Made by a program: the position numbers and the translations under genes. From positions 1-40,211 of the forward strand of contig NW_020170413.1 in assembly GCF_000524195.1 (NCBI RefSeq): a stretch of DNA of 40,211 nt, read 5' to 3'. The notes beneath the pieces were generated by a model. That model saw nothing but the letters and a program-made list of their open reading frames with translations, made no database searches and had not been told where the DNA came from. Of this stretch, positions 13,801 through 21,723 are shown in pieces; positions within the stretch are counted from its first letter, which is position 1; the number at the start of each line of letters is the position of its first letter. This DNA comes from Echinococcus granulosus (lineage: Eukaryota; Platyhelminthes; Cestoda; Cyclophyllidea; Taeniidae).

Positions 13801-15341
13801 CACTCATATCACAAATCGTGAGTAAAATTTGTGTGTAAGGGATTTGCGCTTGCCTACTCTAAAGGTTCACACTTAAATCCAATCCACAAGTGTAGTAGAA
13901 ATGTCATTCTCAGCCTGTTTTGTGCATTCCGTTTGGAGGAGTAGTCGTATGCACCCCCACTTTTACAACAATGCACTGTCATGAACTGGGTGATATCGGC
14001 TAATACATCTCGTTCACGTTGCTACCGGCCACGCATTTTACACCGTTTGTTGCTGTTGACACATAACTAGAGTGACTGGAAAGGTAACTGGGAGACAGCA
14101 CATGAAGCACAGGGCTGTTTACATTGAGTGGTGATGAAAATGCATGTTTACTGTTAACAGCCGCAATGTGCCAGTTGGGAACAAAGTTTGAGTTGGGAAG
14201 GCAAAAAGACCATGCATTATATCCATGGTGCACATAACATGTCTTGCATTAACAAATGACGATGGAGGAGCTACGAGGACTACCAAATCAATTTGACGCG
14301 CGATTGAGGTGGAGTTGTTTACTCCTGATTGACAACCGACTGACTGAGCTACAGCGTTGTCTTAAGATATGATCATTGCTCTGACACATTTGCTAAGCAC
14401 GCCCACATGGGAATGCTAGTTCTCAAAAGGTGCACCTTACGAAGATCGAGCACCAAGTACACCTGAGTTTTAGCCCCCTAAATACATGAAGGAAACACTA
14501 AATCCTCTTGTGAAAAGGAGCAGACCTCCCACTCTACTTAACTAGGGGAGGGGGGAAATTAATGATCATTGTGTTACAAGACAACGTAAAACATCATACT
14601 TCATGATGCCTGGGAGAAACTGACACTCGAAAGGATTTCTATTGAAAAGAGGAAAGGAGGAAAGGGCTATGACTAAGGATACTGTCTCACCCATATCCAC
14701 AGCCATACTATGCCTCAGATGGTAATGCATATCAGCTTTTCTTGATTTGCAGCATTTGACAATGCTATACAAAGGCGATAGAAATAAAGCGAACTCAAAT
14801 TACTAGTGTGTAGCCTCCTCTGAATCTAAGCAGTGCATGTGGTTTCATTGCATTGCTGCTATGAGCATGGCAAAATTGAAAGAATTTGCGGTCTGCCAGG
14901 ACAAATACTCTTATAAATAAGATGTTAGTCTGTTCCGCTTGGAACATTCATGCGACTTGCACTTATACTGAATTATATGAGCATGGGTTTTAACTTTACA
15001 CGAGAAAGTTAAAGCGTGCCACAACCAACCTGTAAATTTTGCAGGAGTCTGTACATTTTGCATGCTCTCGATGCCTCCTGCATCGAGCAGCCAGGCACCC
15101 ATTCATGCTTCCAAACAGTACCGAAAAGTGTCTCGTTGTTCGCTGACATCACTGAGTGCGCGTAGCGTACAGCTGCAGCAACACTGTGAGTGAAGTTGAA
15201 GAGTATCATCTCGGGCGAACAGACACGCTCAGAAGTGAGGGTGTAGATGGTGAGGAGATCCCGTCTATTTGACAAATCCCCATTTTCCGCACTGCAGACG
15301 TCACAGATAGTCAAGGTGATCAGGAAGGCGACTAGTAGCAT
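1625..15341 (-). CDS. Receptor-type guanylate cyclase (natriuretic peptide receptor-like), multi-exon gene
   Basis: Single-pass membrane receptor that converts GTP to cGMP on ligand binding. I joined exons (5' to 3'): 15341-15030, 13480-12997, 12926-12670, 12122-11714, 11657-11573, 11531-11420, 11333-11172, 10638-10540, 10091-9909, 8896-8825, 8748-8592, 8547-8348, 7932-7808, 7764-7624, 7436-7244, 6737-6563, 6087-5989, 5920-5746, then tentatively 4943-4929 and 1832-1625. All junctions are GT-AG with matching phase and no in-frame stop, giving about 1,150 residues to the end of the cyclase domain (usual for the family) or 1,220 with the tail. Domain order: signal peptide 1-20, ANF-receptor ectodomain to about 488, membrane helix 489-513, kinase homology about 600-880, linker about 886-932, class III cyclase about 945-1140. 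The catalytic Arg is replaced by Gln (residue 1082). Ligand unknown. The family call is certain; first and last exons are less so. Confidence 0.9.
2579..2678. repeat. 100-bp inverted-repeat element with a nested hairpin
   Basis: The left arm 2579-2600 and right arm 2660-2678 are reverse complements at 18 of 19 aligned positions (TTTTCAG..AAC[G/A]CTTCTCCT), with a 3-base insertion in the left arm. Inside, ACTAAC at 2601-2606 pairs with GTTAGT at 2617-2622. It could be a small foldback/MITE-like element or a structured RNA. Confidence 0.5.
4354..4414 (-). CDS. Alternative terminal exon of the cyclase
   Basis: Acceptor TTGGCTAG| at 4414 fits phase 2 and gives [19 protein letters not shown] and a stop at 4354-4356. 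The stop overlaps an AATAAA hexamer (4353-4358), unusually close for a poly(A) signal. The same frame is open back to 4458 behind a better pyrimidine tract, but that acceptor has the wrong phase. Confidence 0.2.
4929..4943 (-). CDS. Possible 15-nt microexon of the cyclase C-terminal tail
   Basis: A near-perfect acceptor (TTTTTTCTGTCTTGCAG) and donor (GTAAGTCA) lie 15 bases apart and keep phase 2, adding Thr-Gly-Gly-Thr-His-Gly. This rests on splice signals alone. The 802-bp interval before it shows nothing else. Confidence 0.45.
4944..5745 (-). other. Presumed intron between cyclase exon 18 and the microexon
   Basis: It begins GTAAGT after exon 18. A plus-strand open frame at 5275-5562 has no recognisable features and is probably chance. 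Confidence 0.5.
5746..5920 (-). CDS. Guanylate cyclase exon 18: end of catalytic domain
   Basis: It encodes [20 protein letters not shown], then [20 protein letters not shown], matching the family's 'L.IH+S......L......+...RG.++.KG.....+YWL'. It ends in Pro-rich [10 protein letters not shown] at donor CAC|GTAAGT in phase 2, so at least one more exon must follow. Confidence 0.95.
5989..6087 (-). CDS. Guanylate cyclase exon 17: catalytic domain, substrate/transition-state segment with altered Arg
   Basis: It encodes [19 protein letters not shown] (guanine-selecting Cys 1071), then [13 protein letters not shown]. In active class III cyclases this reads N-x-x-x-R, where Asn positions the ribose and Arg stabilises the transition state. 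Asn 1078 is present, but position 1082 is Gln (codon at 6008-6010, CAA). Splice sites on both sides are good and the rest is fully conserved. Either the enzyme is weak or inactive, or it works by a changed mechanism. Confidence 0.95.
6563..6737 (-). CDS. Guanylate cyclase exon 16: catalytic domain, middle part
   Basis: It starts [19 protein letters not shown], which carries the guanine-selecting Glu (999) and the second metal Asp (1003), then LRLRIGLHS. The frame would stop two bases into the intron; donor AGCG|GTTAGT in phase 1. The 506-bp intron before it contains a short (AG)n run at 6786-6798. Confidence 0.97.
7244..7436 (-). CDS. Guanylate cyclase exon 15: catalytic domain, first part
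   Basis: It encodes VVAEALKAG, then [16 protein letters not shown] (first metal-binding Asp, residue 959), [18 protein letters not shown] and NYDVYK. Donor AAG|GTGGGT, phase 0. This is near-identical in pattern to natriuretic peptide receptor cyclases. Confidence 0.97.
7624..7764 (-). CDS. Guanylate cyclase exon 14: dimerisation (signalling-helix) linker
   Basis: It codes a strongly helical, heptad-rich block ([20 protein letters not shown] and on) ending [13 protein letters not shown], equivalent to '..LL..MLP.SVA' just before the catalytic domain. This coiled coil couples the kinase homology domain to cyclase dimers in the family. Donor CC|GTAAGT. Confidence 0.93.
7808..7932 (-). CDS. Guanylate cyclase exon 13: end of kinase homology domain
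   Basis: It encodes [19 protein letters not shown], the 'CW.E.P..RP.F' closing motif, then a helix leading to the linker. Acceptor TTACACTTCAG; donor AAAAA|GTAGGT in phase 2. The following intron is 43 bp. Confidence 0.93.
8348..8547 (-). CDS. Guanylate cyclase exon 12: kinase homology C-lobe
   Basis: It encodes [13 protein letters not shown] (the 'LW.APELLR' motif), [20 protein letters not shown] and [12 protein letters not shown], all standard for receptor cyclases. Phase 1 in, phase 0 out (CAG|GTGATT). Confidence 0.95.
8592..8748 (-). CDS. Guanylate cyclase exon 11: pseudokinase catalytic-loop region
   Basis: It encodes [20 protein letters not shown], then [20 protein letters not shown]. 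The protein-kinase HRD triad is H-G-R, so the catalytic Asp is missing, as is normal for receptor cyclases. The DFG metal-binding motif is kept (residues 758-760). Acceptor GCATAAG, donor GAAG|GTATGC, phase 1. The next intron is only 44 bp. Confidence 0.95.
8825..8896 (-). CDS. Guanylate cyclase exon 10: kinase homology domain
   Basis: A 24-codon exon, phase 0 to 0, acceptor CATATACAG, donor CGG|GTGAGT. It encodes [19 protein letters not shown], matching the family's 'D+L.N..+.LDW.F+.SL..D+V+' segment. Confidence 0.93.
8897..9908 (-). other. Intron 9 of the cyclase gene (1.0 kb)
   Basis: A 1,012-bp intron with no convincing extra exon, repeat or RNA gene visible. Confidence 0.7.
9909..10091 (-). 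CDS. Guanylate cyclase exon 9: kinase homology domain N-lobe
   Basis: 61 codons, phase 0 to 0. It reads GVQVYVKQL (the beta-3 Lys, residue 647), then [19 protein letters not shown] and [13 protein letters not shown], the classic receptor-cyclase 'L+.+RHENI..F.G.C' and 'EYC.RG.L' motifs. Donor CAG|GTGATA. This domain binds ATP as a regulatory pseudokinase in the family. Confidence 0.95.
10540..10638 (-). CDS. Guanylate cyclase exon 8: N-lobe of kinase homology domain (weakly conserved)
   Basis: A 33-codon exon between a good acceptor (TTGATTTTCAG) and a near-consensus donor (CAA|GTAAGTG), phase 0 to 0. Its product (NSRSFSLS ... ARQGKDSQ) lies where the glycine-loop region should be and leads straight into the G-x-x-V-x-V-K strand. 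Sequence conservation is low, so support is from splice signals, phase and position. An open Ser/Pro-rich stretch at 10825-10905 could be another small exon but has only a poor donor. Confidence 0.6.
11172..11333 (-). CDS. Guanylate cyclase exon 7: juxtamembrane / start of kinase homology domain
   Basis: A 54-codon exon in phase 0 on both sides (acceptor GACTTTCAG, donor AAC|GTACGT). It is Ser/Ala-rich and ends in [10 protein letters not shown]. In relatives a Trp at this place starts the kinase homology domain. A second frame is also open here but does not fit the phases. Confidence 0.75.
11420..11531 (-). CDS. Guanylate cyclase exon 6: intracellular juxtamembrane segment
   Basis: It follows a 41-bp intron and continues in phase 2. 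It opens with a stop-transfer-like basic run ([11 protein letters not shown]) and then an acidic stretch (FEDHDRK). The donor ACC|GTGAGA at 11420 is favoured over an earlier weaker GTATTT site; both would keep the frame. Confidence 0.75.
11573..11657 (-). CDS. Guanylate cyclase exon 5: transmembrane helix
   Basis: A short 85-bp exon found by phase and content. After acceptor CTTCTTTTAG it reads D-L-I-K then about 25 hydrophobic residues ([20 protein letters not shown] and on), followed by Asn-Arg at the split codon. It is the only membrane segment between ectodomain and kinase homology. Phase 1 in, phase 2 out (AACAG|GTAGAC). Flanked by introns of 56 and 41 bp. Confidence 0.85.
11714..12122 (-). 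CDS. Guanylate cyclase exon 4: membrane-proximal ectodomain
   Basis: Residues 352-487. The acceptor is strong (TTTTCTTTTCTGCAG). It includes the sequons NLSV and NLTE, a Gly-rich loop (LQEGGGN), and the juxtamembrane [13 protein letters not shown]...C segment with two Cys, as in other receptor cyclases where this part closes the ectodomain before the helix. Donor TTTG|GTATGT, phase 1. The 547-bp intron before it holds nothing I recognise. Confidence 0.9.
12670..12926 (-). CDS. Guanylate cyclase exon 3: ligand-binding domain, middle
   Basis: Residues 266-351. It joins exon 2 in phase 1 across a 70-bp intron (acceptor CTCTTAAG). It contains [16 protein letters not shown] and [10 protein letters not shown], with one N-linked sequon (NLTK), in line with the C-terminal lobe of the periplasmic-binding-protein-like ectodomain. 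It ends AAGGAG|GTAATT in phase 0. Confidence 0.9.
12997..13480 (-). CDS. Guanylate cyclase exon 2: ligand-binding domain, first half
   Basis: Encodes residues 105-265, with the segment [18 protein letters not shown], the usual G-P-x-C-x-x-x motif region of receptor guanylate cyclases. There follow an NATQ sequon, a Y-F-S-type region around [15 protein letters not shown], and [23 protein letters not shown], which matches the second-lobe strand 'GW..+.++Y'. It starts after TTTAG in phase 0 and ends GATG|GTAAGC in phase 1. Within the ANF-receptor family this block lies next to the ligand cleft and dimer interface. Confidence 0.9.
13481..15029 (-). other. Intron 1 of the cyclase gene (1.55 kb)
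   Basis: Largest of the well-supported introns. It begins GTTGGT and ends ACTTTAG. Open frames inside it (for example minus 14000-14233 and 14566-14772) show no domain and no splice phase that would improve the protein. I see no repeat or RNA gene. Confidence 0.7.
15030..15341 (-). CDS. Guanylate cyclase exon 1: signal peptide and start of ectodomain
   Basis: Start chosen at the ATG at 15341, which opens a textbook signal peptide ([18 protein letters not shown]). The frame stays open upstream to a TTG at 15395, but that stretch carries no ATG. Residues 1-104 include two N-glycosylation sequons (NFTH, NNET) and Cys residues expected in the first lobe of the ANF-receptor fold. The exon ends at CAG|GTTGGT in phase 0; the donor is weaker than the others in this gene. 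Confidence 0.85.
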
Positions 15342-15360
15342 CGCTCTTTGTAAAAAATTC

Positions 15361-15374
15361 ACTAAGAAATGAAG
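15361..15374 (-). promoter_or_regulatory. Splice-acceptor-like site just upstream of the cyclase start codon
   Basis: A pyrimidine-rich run ending in TTCTTAG| precedes position 15361, 20 bases before the ATG. It could be the acceptor of an untranslated 5' exon or a spliced-leader trans-splicing acceptor, both known in flatworms. No matching donor or leader is identifiable in the window. Inference only. Confidence 0.35.
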
Positions 15375-15395
15375 GAAGTGCCAAGGCGTGTGCAA

Positions 15396-18300
15396 CTTAT
15401 TGAAAGTAATGTTAACGCCTCTTTTTGATGTACGAATTCGATTGGATTGGACGTTGACGAATGTGGTGATTGCGTGACAACATTGAATTAAAAGCGTTGT
15501 GGAGCATAAAACAGAAAAGTTGTTTAGATTATTTATGAAGTTAATGGGTTAGACCATTTGCTGTTGCGATAGTGGGGGAAGTTGGTTTGATTTTGATGCA
15601 TGCGAGGGATTTATTATTTTCGTGAATTTACTCTTCCACATTTGATTGTCACACAGCCACTTTAAGACTTCTGAAGTATTTTAACTTCAGTAAACAACAC
15701 GAATCAACTCCACTGAACTCCAGACCACATGAGTAGAGGCGTATCCTCCTGCTCTTGTAAATGCTAATGGGGGAAAAGCACGTCACATGGCTTCTCCGAC
15801 TTTCGCATGACCCCTCCAACCCCTCCTTGTTGACTGCTTCCTCTTTCTTCCTCTACGCTCTTTGCGTTCTCAAGTATTGCGTCCTGCATTATGTCACATG
15901 CATGCCGCGCATGTGTTCAATCACAAAGTGGACACGTAGAAGTCAACAGAGGCTTTATGACACTTATTTTCTAAACACGTCGCCAGCAGCTAATCTGAAG
16001 TACGACTCCTATTCTCTGCAAGAGAATATGTAGACTCAACAACGAGGGATTATTGTTGCATTTGGAAGTGTATCGCCGCCTCGGGCAATTTTTACTGCTG
16101 CTCAATCAAGATGCAACCTGCTGCCCTGAAAATCGGACCTTATCCCTAGCGATTTAAGTAAAGTACGTCTCGCTGCATTCCACGAGGGCTGAAAAACCGT
16201 TTTGACCACAGACACTCATATTTCGGGATATTATGTGAGCATATTTTCTTCTCCATTAATTTGCTAACATCTTTCACGTCTCTATATCTTTGCAGGCAAA
16301 TTTACTTAGGTCAATTGAAATAAGGAAAATGGCTTCGAACACCTTTCCAAATGCCTGCTTTATTTTCCCTAAACCAGGATTGGGCTTTACTAACAAAGTT
16401 GTCATGAAGCTTACGTGGTTTGTCTTCATCTCAGCATTTTATGACTTCTGTTAGTGAATGCCTTTAGTTGGAGGGGCGTGGCTAGTGTGGAATTGGAGTC
16501 AAAAACCGCCTTTGTGTAAAAAATAGCAGCATTACAATCTAGTGAAGACTTTATCTACATTTTCGATATTTTTTATTAATCTGAGGCAGTAAATGGTCTG
16601 GAATGATGCTGCGAATCTTTCCTCAAAAATAGAACTTGAATGAGCAATTCATATTTTATTACAAAAAGGGAGCGGTCAATCTTTTGAATGCGCGAGTCAG
16701 CAACATTTGCATATCCATTGCAAAAGTGCTCAGTGAGTCAGTCGCTAAGACCGTAATTTTGCCTGGCATTATGGCCATGCATTTGTCATGAACACGTATA
16801 ATGAAGTCACTTTGAAACCTGACGTTGATGTATTCCATTTTACAAAGTGGCAGGGCAGTATTAATAAGGCATTTGTTTTGTATGTTCAGTGATATTGTGA
16901 GGTATCGAGCTAGCATTCGGCAGTCATGACAAAGTTTGCCCATTTTACCACTCATCGACCATCTGAAAGGCACAAAGGAGGTGCGCAGGCAGCGGATGCA
17001 ACAGATTACATGACTCGTCTCTATCAAAGTTGACTTTGATTTAGCAGAAAATGGCCTCCAAAATCTTTTCCAATTTAATGGGTGCTGACACGTGGTTAAT
17101 CATTTTTTTAAATTTGAGTGCCTGGATTTAAAAATAAAAGTAGCTCATGGAGATGCGTGCCCTTAGCTTGACTTACAGTAAGGACGCCTTTGAACATTTA
17201 CTTTTGTCTGCTAACATTGATGCGTTTGATTCGAGATTAAACAAATTGCCTTTGTGAGACTTAATTCCAAATCCAGGCTGAATTCTGTTATTATAACACC
17301 CCAGCCAAACATTACAAGAGGCTTATAACCCAGTGTTTTTCTTTGAGGGGTATTGGTTAAAAGAAAAGATTAGCAAGGTCACCAGTGCTCTTCCCAATGC
17401 TCACTTTCAGTTTGATAGTAAATATTCAACCCGTCTTGGTGTAAAATGCACAGCTGGCTTCGGAGATAACAGACTTCGTAAAGGTATGACTTATTCATCT
17501 ACCCATCAGTCCATATATCTGTTCACCTAGCATTTACCAGCCTTGAGTATCTACTTTGGCTAGAATAAGGCGAATTACTACCCAGGCACAATATTTGAAG
17601 ACAATTTCTGCAAAGCGGTAACTAAAATTATACAGTCCATATTGTCAACACATTCATTAATCGCAGCTGAAATTACAGACAAAAATTTGAGCTAGTTTTG
17701 AGCAACTAACATGCCTCATGAAATCTCAGATGATTATAGAGTATGTGTTCTTCAATTTAGATCGACTTACTAAATGCAATTACAAATTTATTGCAGCTTT
17801 GAAACAAATAATTGTGTCGATGATTTAAGAAACAAGTACGAGTAATCCATGCTGATGGCCTGAAACACAAGCCAGTATTTGCTCCCTATCATCATTTTGC
17901 AGCACCAAATGGCGTTTAATGCTCCATGGTTAAACAAAAATAATATCTTGAATTCAGCTAGGAAACTTAACATACAGCACTACACATCGTAGAATTCAAA
18001 TAGACTGAAATGCCTTTGATGGAGTACACACGAAGACACGACCTTGCGCAAGTAAACATAATTATTCAAAGTTCCTCTGTTGTTAACTGCAACTCATTAG
18101 TCTGCCCAATGGGAATGTTTACCTGATGGTTTAGGAATGAATGCGCTTATGCAAAGCGTCGCAAGTCATCTTTTCCATCAGCATCCGAAGTATGATTTTG
18201 AGCAACTTGATAATAGAATTCTGCTATTTAAATTGTCTCAAAATTTACTTTTTTGAGGTACTGGTGTACATATGCTCATGGGCTGCAGAAATTGCAAGCT

Positions 18301-18782
18301 CAATACTGCATTTCACAATGAGCCACCCGCTACGCAGGTCATTGTAGTATATTCAACATGTATGCTTAGTTTAAAATATATTTCTCCTTACAACGCATTG
18401 GACAATAACGTAGCGGTTATGCATCGTTGCATATTTGTGTTAAGAAGTGTAGTTACCAATAAATTCATTAAACTTTATGCCCAAAAGAAAGTGACAGTGG
18501 TGCCTAAGACTTTTAATCTCTGAAGATCGGTTGGCAAGTATTGACTGAAACTACTGATACTTCACAAGGTCTTGAACGTCAAAATCTAGCTCACCGTTAA
18601 CACGGAAACAAGCAATCAACACTAACTGTAGCTGCTTTCTTATCGCGTCAGGCTGTGACATTCAGGACTACGCTAGTGAATGAGACTACCATTTGATCGT
18701 GCTAGGTCCATGAGTTTTAAACAAACTACGGATTTATATGATCACCTGATCACGGTAAACTAAATAAGCCTTTGTGTGGCAG
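15396..18782. other. Upstream region of the cyclase gene; no gene assigned
   Basis: It should contain the promoter of the cyclase, but no element stands out. Coding-like scraps: minus 15761-15910 (charged frame with ENAKSVEEERGS), minus 16110-16195 behind a good acceptor, and plus 17382-17485 ending in a GTATGA donor. None matches a family I know. Confidence 0.4.
16659..17027 (-). CDS. Unassigned 122-codon open frame
   Basis: The frame opens at TTG; the first ATG is inside. It carries C-C-x-x-C and C-x-x-C pairs, and its stop (16659-16661) overlaps an AATAAA hexamer. No domain is recognised. With this base composition one or two frames of this length are expected by chance in 40 kb, so it is probably not a gene. 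Confidence 0.12.
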   Translation of the reverse strand: MIETSHVICCIRCLRTSFVPFRWSMSGKMGKLCHDCRMLARYLTISLNIQNKCLINTALPLCKMEYINVRFQSDFIIRVHDKCMAIMPGKITVLATDSLSTFAMDMQMLLTRAFKRLTAPFL

Positions 18783-18936
18783 TGGACAGCGCCACCCACC
18801 ACTCCCTACAAACGTTTGTTAGACTAATTGGCGAATGGGAGGGACAGGGTTCAGTCAGTATCTACGCCCAAACTGCCCATCCAAATTCCGAGAACATAAC
18901 AGTTGGTCACATCGGCCAGCCATCACTTTTGTACAG
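18783..18936 (+). CDS. Nitrobindin-domain exon (THAP4 C-terminal-like), orphan
   Basis: Between acceptor TTTGTGTGGCAG and donor TACAG|GTAAGC the plus strand reads LQTFVRLIGEWEGQGS, then ENITVGHIGQPSLLYR. The W-E-G-x-G start and H-x-G-x-P-x-L-x-Y strand are the hallmark N-terminal motifs of nitrobindin, a small heme-binding beta-barrel that also forms the C-terminus of THAP4. The order and spacing agree with the family. The later His/Glu motifs, including the expected H-x-E-x-G, were not found in the next 2 kb, nor was a start codon exon upstream. It is either one exon of a gene with distant exons or a gene fragment. Phase 2 at the donor. Confidence 0.65.
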
Positions 18937-21723
18937 GTAAGCAAAACAATTCTGTGGATCTAGCCATTCGGAAGCCCTCTCGGAGCTGTGGTCTGTAATG
19001 TGGTTTCAATGAGGTCGAAAGTTTTGCTCTAAGAGTCAGCACAGCGTTAGCAAAGGCATATATTACAGAATTAAACATATCGACTGTCCTCTAGCTTCTT
19101 AAAAAATTAAGAAAGATTTGATTTAGCGAAAATGAACAGTAAAGTCACGAAAGCTGTACCAGTGATCGAACTACATGGCCAAAACAAAGTTCGGGTGAGT
19201 GATTGCCAACTCTTCACACAACCTAAAATAATTTGTTAAACCCAGACAGCACTGAAAACTTGTGGATAGAATAATTAAATATTTATGAAATGAAGGCTAG
19301 AAGATACTCGAGACCTAAATTTTAACCTAGTTACCACTCTATCAGCAGACTTTACTAAATCGCTACAATAACGATGACATGATAATAGTGAGACCCTACG
19401 TGCATAATGTTTGGGACTTTTGGGAGTACTGTACTCCTCCTTTTTGGGTTCTCTCATAATACCCCTCGAACAATGGTGTTTATAGGATTTTATATTTTGA
19501 TGCTTGAACTTCAGATTATGGAGGAAATTCCCATGGGTAGCAAGTATATACATAGGTTGGTACTGAGTACGGGTATTATACTCTGTAAAAATTGGTAAAT
19601 GAACCCAATGAACAGAGTGAGAAGCCGAGACCTCGTCTATACTTGTTGTTGTGCCCATTATTTTATGCATGACCTCTAAAACGTAGATGTGGGATGACAA
19701 TATAATTGGTGGAAACCACCATCCATATTTTAAAATGCCTATGATGACAATGCAATTTAGGAGTAACATTATTGTTGATAATTTTGGGTGTACAGAGAAA
19801 TGAACCCAGTTAATGATGACACCTTGACGAAGAAGGTGTTTCTGGAGACTGAGAAGCAAACTGATCTGACTCTGCATTCAGACATAATTACAAATGCTTG
19901 CTTAAATTAATTGGCAGCAGGAGTCTCTAGATGGCTGCCTTTTACTTCAATTTTCAGTATCCACGAATGGTATTTTGTTCCTTATTATGGAGGGACTGTA
20001 AAATTGCCCAAATTCTGCTCGACTTACATTTTATTTTTGCCCTATTTCAGAGAAGAGAAACGTACCGCAATGCTCTGCTTTAATCAGTAGAATTTTTCTG
20101 CTACTTAAATTGAATTTCAGGCAGATGGATTAAGGCAGAAGGAAAGAAAAAAGCTCAAAGCAGTTAATAAATTTTGATTTCACAGTGCATGTATTTTAAG
20201 ATTTATGTAGAGGCTTCTTGGCCACAGACTTTTTAGCTATGGCTTAAAAAGTTAAATTACTTTTACCCCTTGCTCCTCCACTAATTTGCCTTAAAACTTC
20301 ACAGTCCCCTTTGTGCTCAATAATAGATATAATGCATAATAGGATTAGTAAAATCACGGGAAGATTAAGTGAGAAGTGCTTTATAAGCCACTAACTATGC
20401 CCGGTTTGCATTGACTTTACATGAAAAAGCCAAGTTGTGCATGTATAGTGTCTAAATGTACAGTAAGGGTATCAAACAGGCAAATAAAACTCGACGGAAT
20501 ATGAAACGGTGCAGAAGATCAGGAGTACTCAATTGGTTAAATTTTCACAAACACTGCTTGAACTTACTCCACAAGCAGTTCATCACGCCCCATTTGATTT
20601 ATTGAGGATGGTGGAGAAAAATCATAGATGCCAAATGTCACTCAATGGCCTCATGACCCCGTGTCCTTAGAGCGCTCAGGCAAAATTGCATTCCTCATAT
20701 TATTATGAACACCATTTTGGAGGCAACAAATAATAACCCCAGTAAATTTGGTTTGAATTTTTAATTTATCTGCTTTGATACTTGCAGTCTCTTAACAAAG
20801 TCATCAGCGTTGGGTGACAGAGGCCATTGTTGGAAATTTGTCCAACTCTCTTTATTCCCTTGATGGTTCAAGGAGTTATTAACATCAATTTGTTAAATAC
20901 GTCCCAAATTTAAGGCCGATTGAGAATTTGCAACCATTTGCAGCAAATGTGCTTAGCAGGAAATTGAAATACGGCATCTGTTCAATTATCAGTAATGGCG
21001 GAAATAATTTTACCCAGATATGTGTTTCAGTATAGCGTGACGAACCGCAAAAATGCAATGCTAAAAGCGTTAGAGACGATTTGCCTTTTGGAGAGAAAGT
21101 TGATAGCATAAAAATACAACAAGGGCGGTATTAGTAACCATTTAGATTTGCGGACCTTTAGTTTGTACTCATCCCAACAACTTCCCAGCGCATCTTTAGG
21201 GAATTGAAACCAGCAATATATTTTACTAACTTTAATCTTGCAAAATTTTGTGTTCAGATAGTAAATGCTGTTAATTTCTCGAGTAAATAACAATGTCCTT
21301 AGCACAATCGCTATCTTAGTGCTGTTAGTTTTATGAATTTCAAAGTCAGTTTCGCATGTGGCTGAAATGTCTCCTGCATACTGACGAACGTTATTATGCC
21401 TGTAGTTAATTCTCAGACTGTTTAAACTTGAAATTTTATCGTGAATTCCCACAACACTTTACTTTTGCTGCCTCCTAAGTGCAATTAACCACCCACCTCA
21501 TCCATATTTGTTACTAAGACGCGTATCGAGCTTTTAAATAGGCATTGGTAAAATTAGCACAAACGCCAGTAGGACATGGACAATCAGGCAAAAAGTCTTC
21601 AAAAGTTCAAGGTTAGATTAGCTGTTAGTTGAGATTTTTAAAAAGTCAAATGAGAACGTATCTTAGGGGATGCAGGCACCCCAGAACTAATTCACAGCAA
21701 ACAAATGGTGAGAGCAATCAGTT
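18937..21723. other. Non-coding apart from the 200-codon frame; no gene assigned
   Basis: After the nitrobindin exon I found one exon-like block on plus at 19132-19194 ending CGG|GTGAGT (motif KVTKAVPVIELHG), which does not continue nitrobindin. A 141-codon minus frame at 21027-21452 has no domain. The rest is AT-rich without visible repeats. Confidence 0.35.
19275..19877 (-). CDS. Longest open frame in the window (200 codons), no known family
   Basis: ATG at 19877 to stop at 19275. It is unbroken and rich in Ile, Leu, His and Tyr, with a basic C-terminal half (REPKKEEYSTPKSPKHYARR). No signal peptide and no domain I recognise; a hydrophobic stretch lies near residues 34-60. A rough estimate from 60% AT gives about a 1% chance of any frame this long in the window. 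Could be a single-exon gene, a decayed element or chance. Confidence 0.2.
   Translation of the reverse strand: MQSQISLLLSLQKHLLRQGVIINWVHFSVHPKLSTIMLLLNCIVIIGILKYGWWFPPIILSSHIYVLEVMHKIMGTTTSIDEVSASHSVHWVHLPIFTEYNTRTQYQPMYILATHGNFLHNLKFKHQNIKSYKHHCSRGIMREPKKEEYSTPKSPKHYARRVSLLSCHRYCSDLVKSADRVVTRLKFRSRVSSSLHFINI

Noticed and set aside
15342..15395. Upstream start of the cyclase at 15395
   Set aside because: The codon there is TTG; the first ATG at 15341 opens a clean signal peptide.
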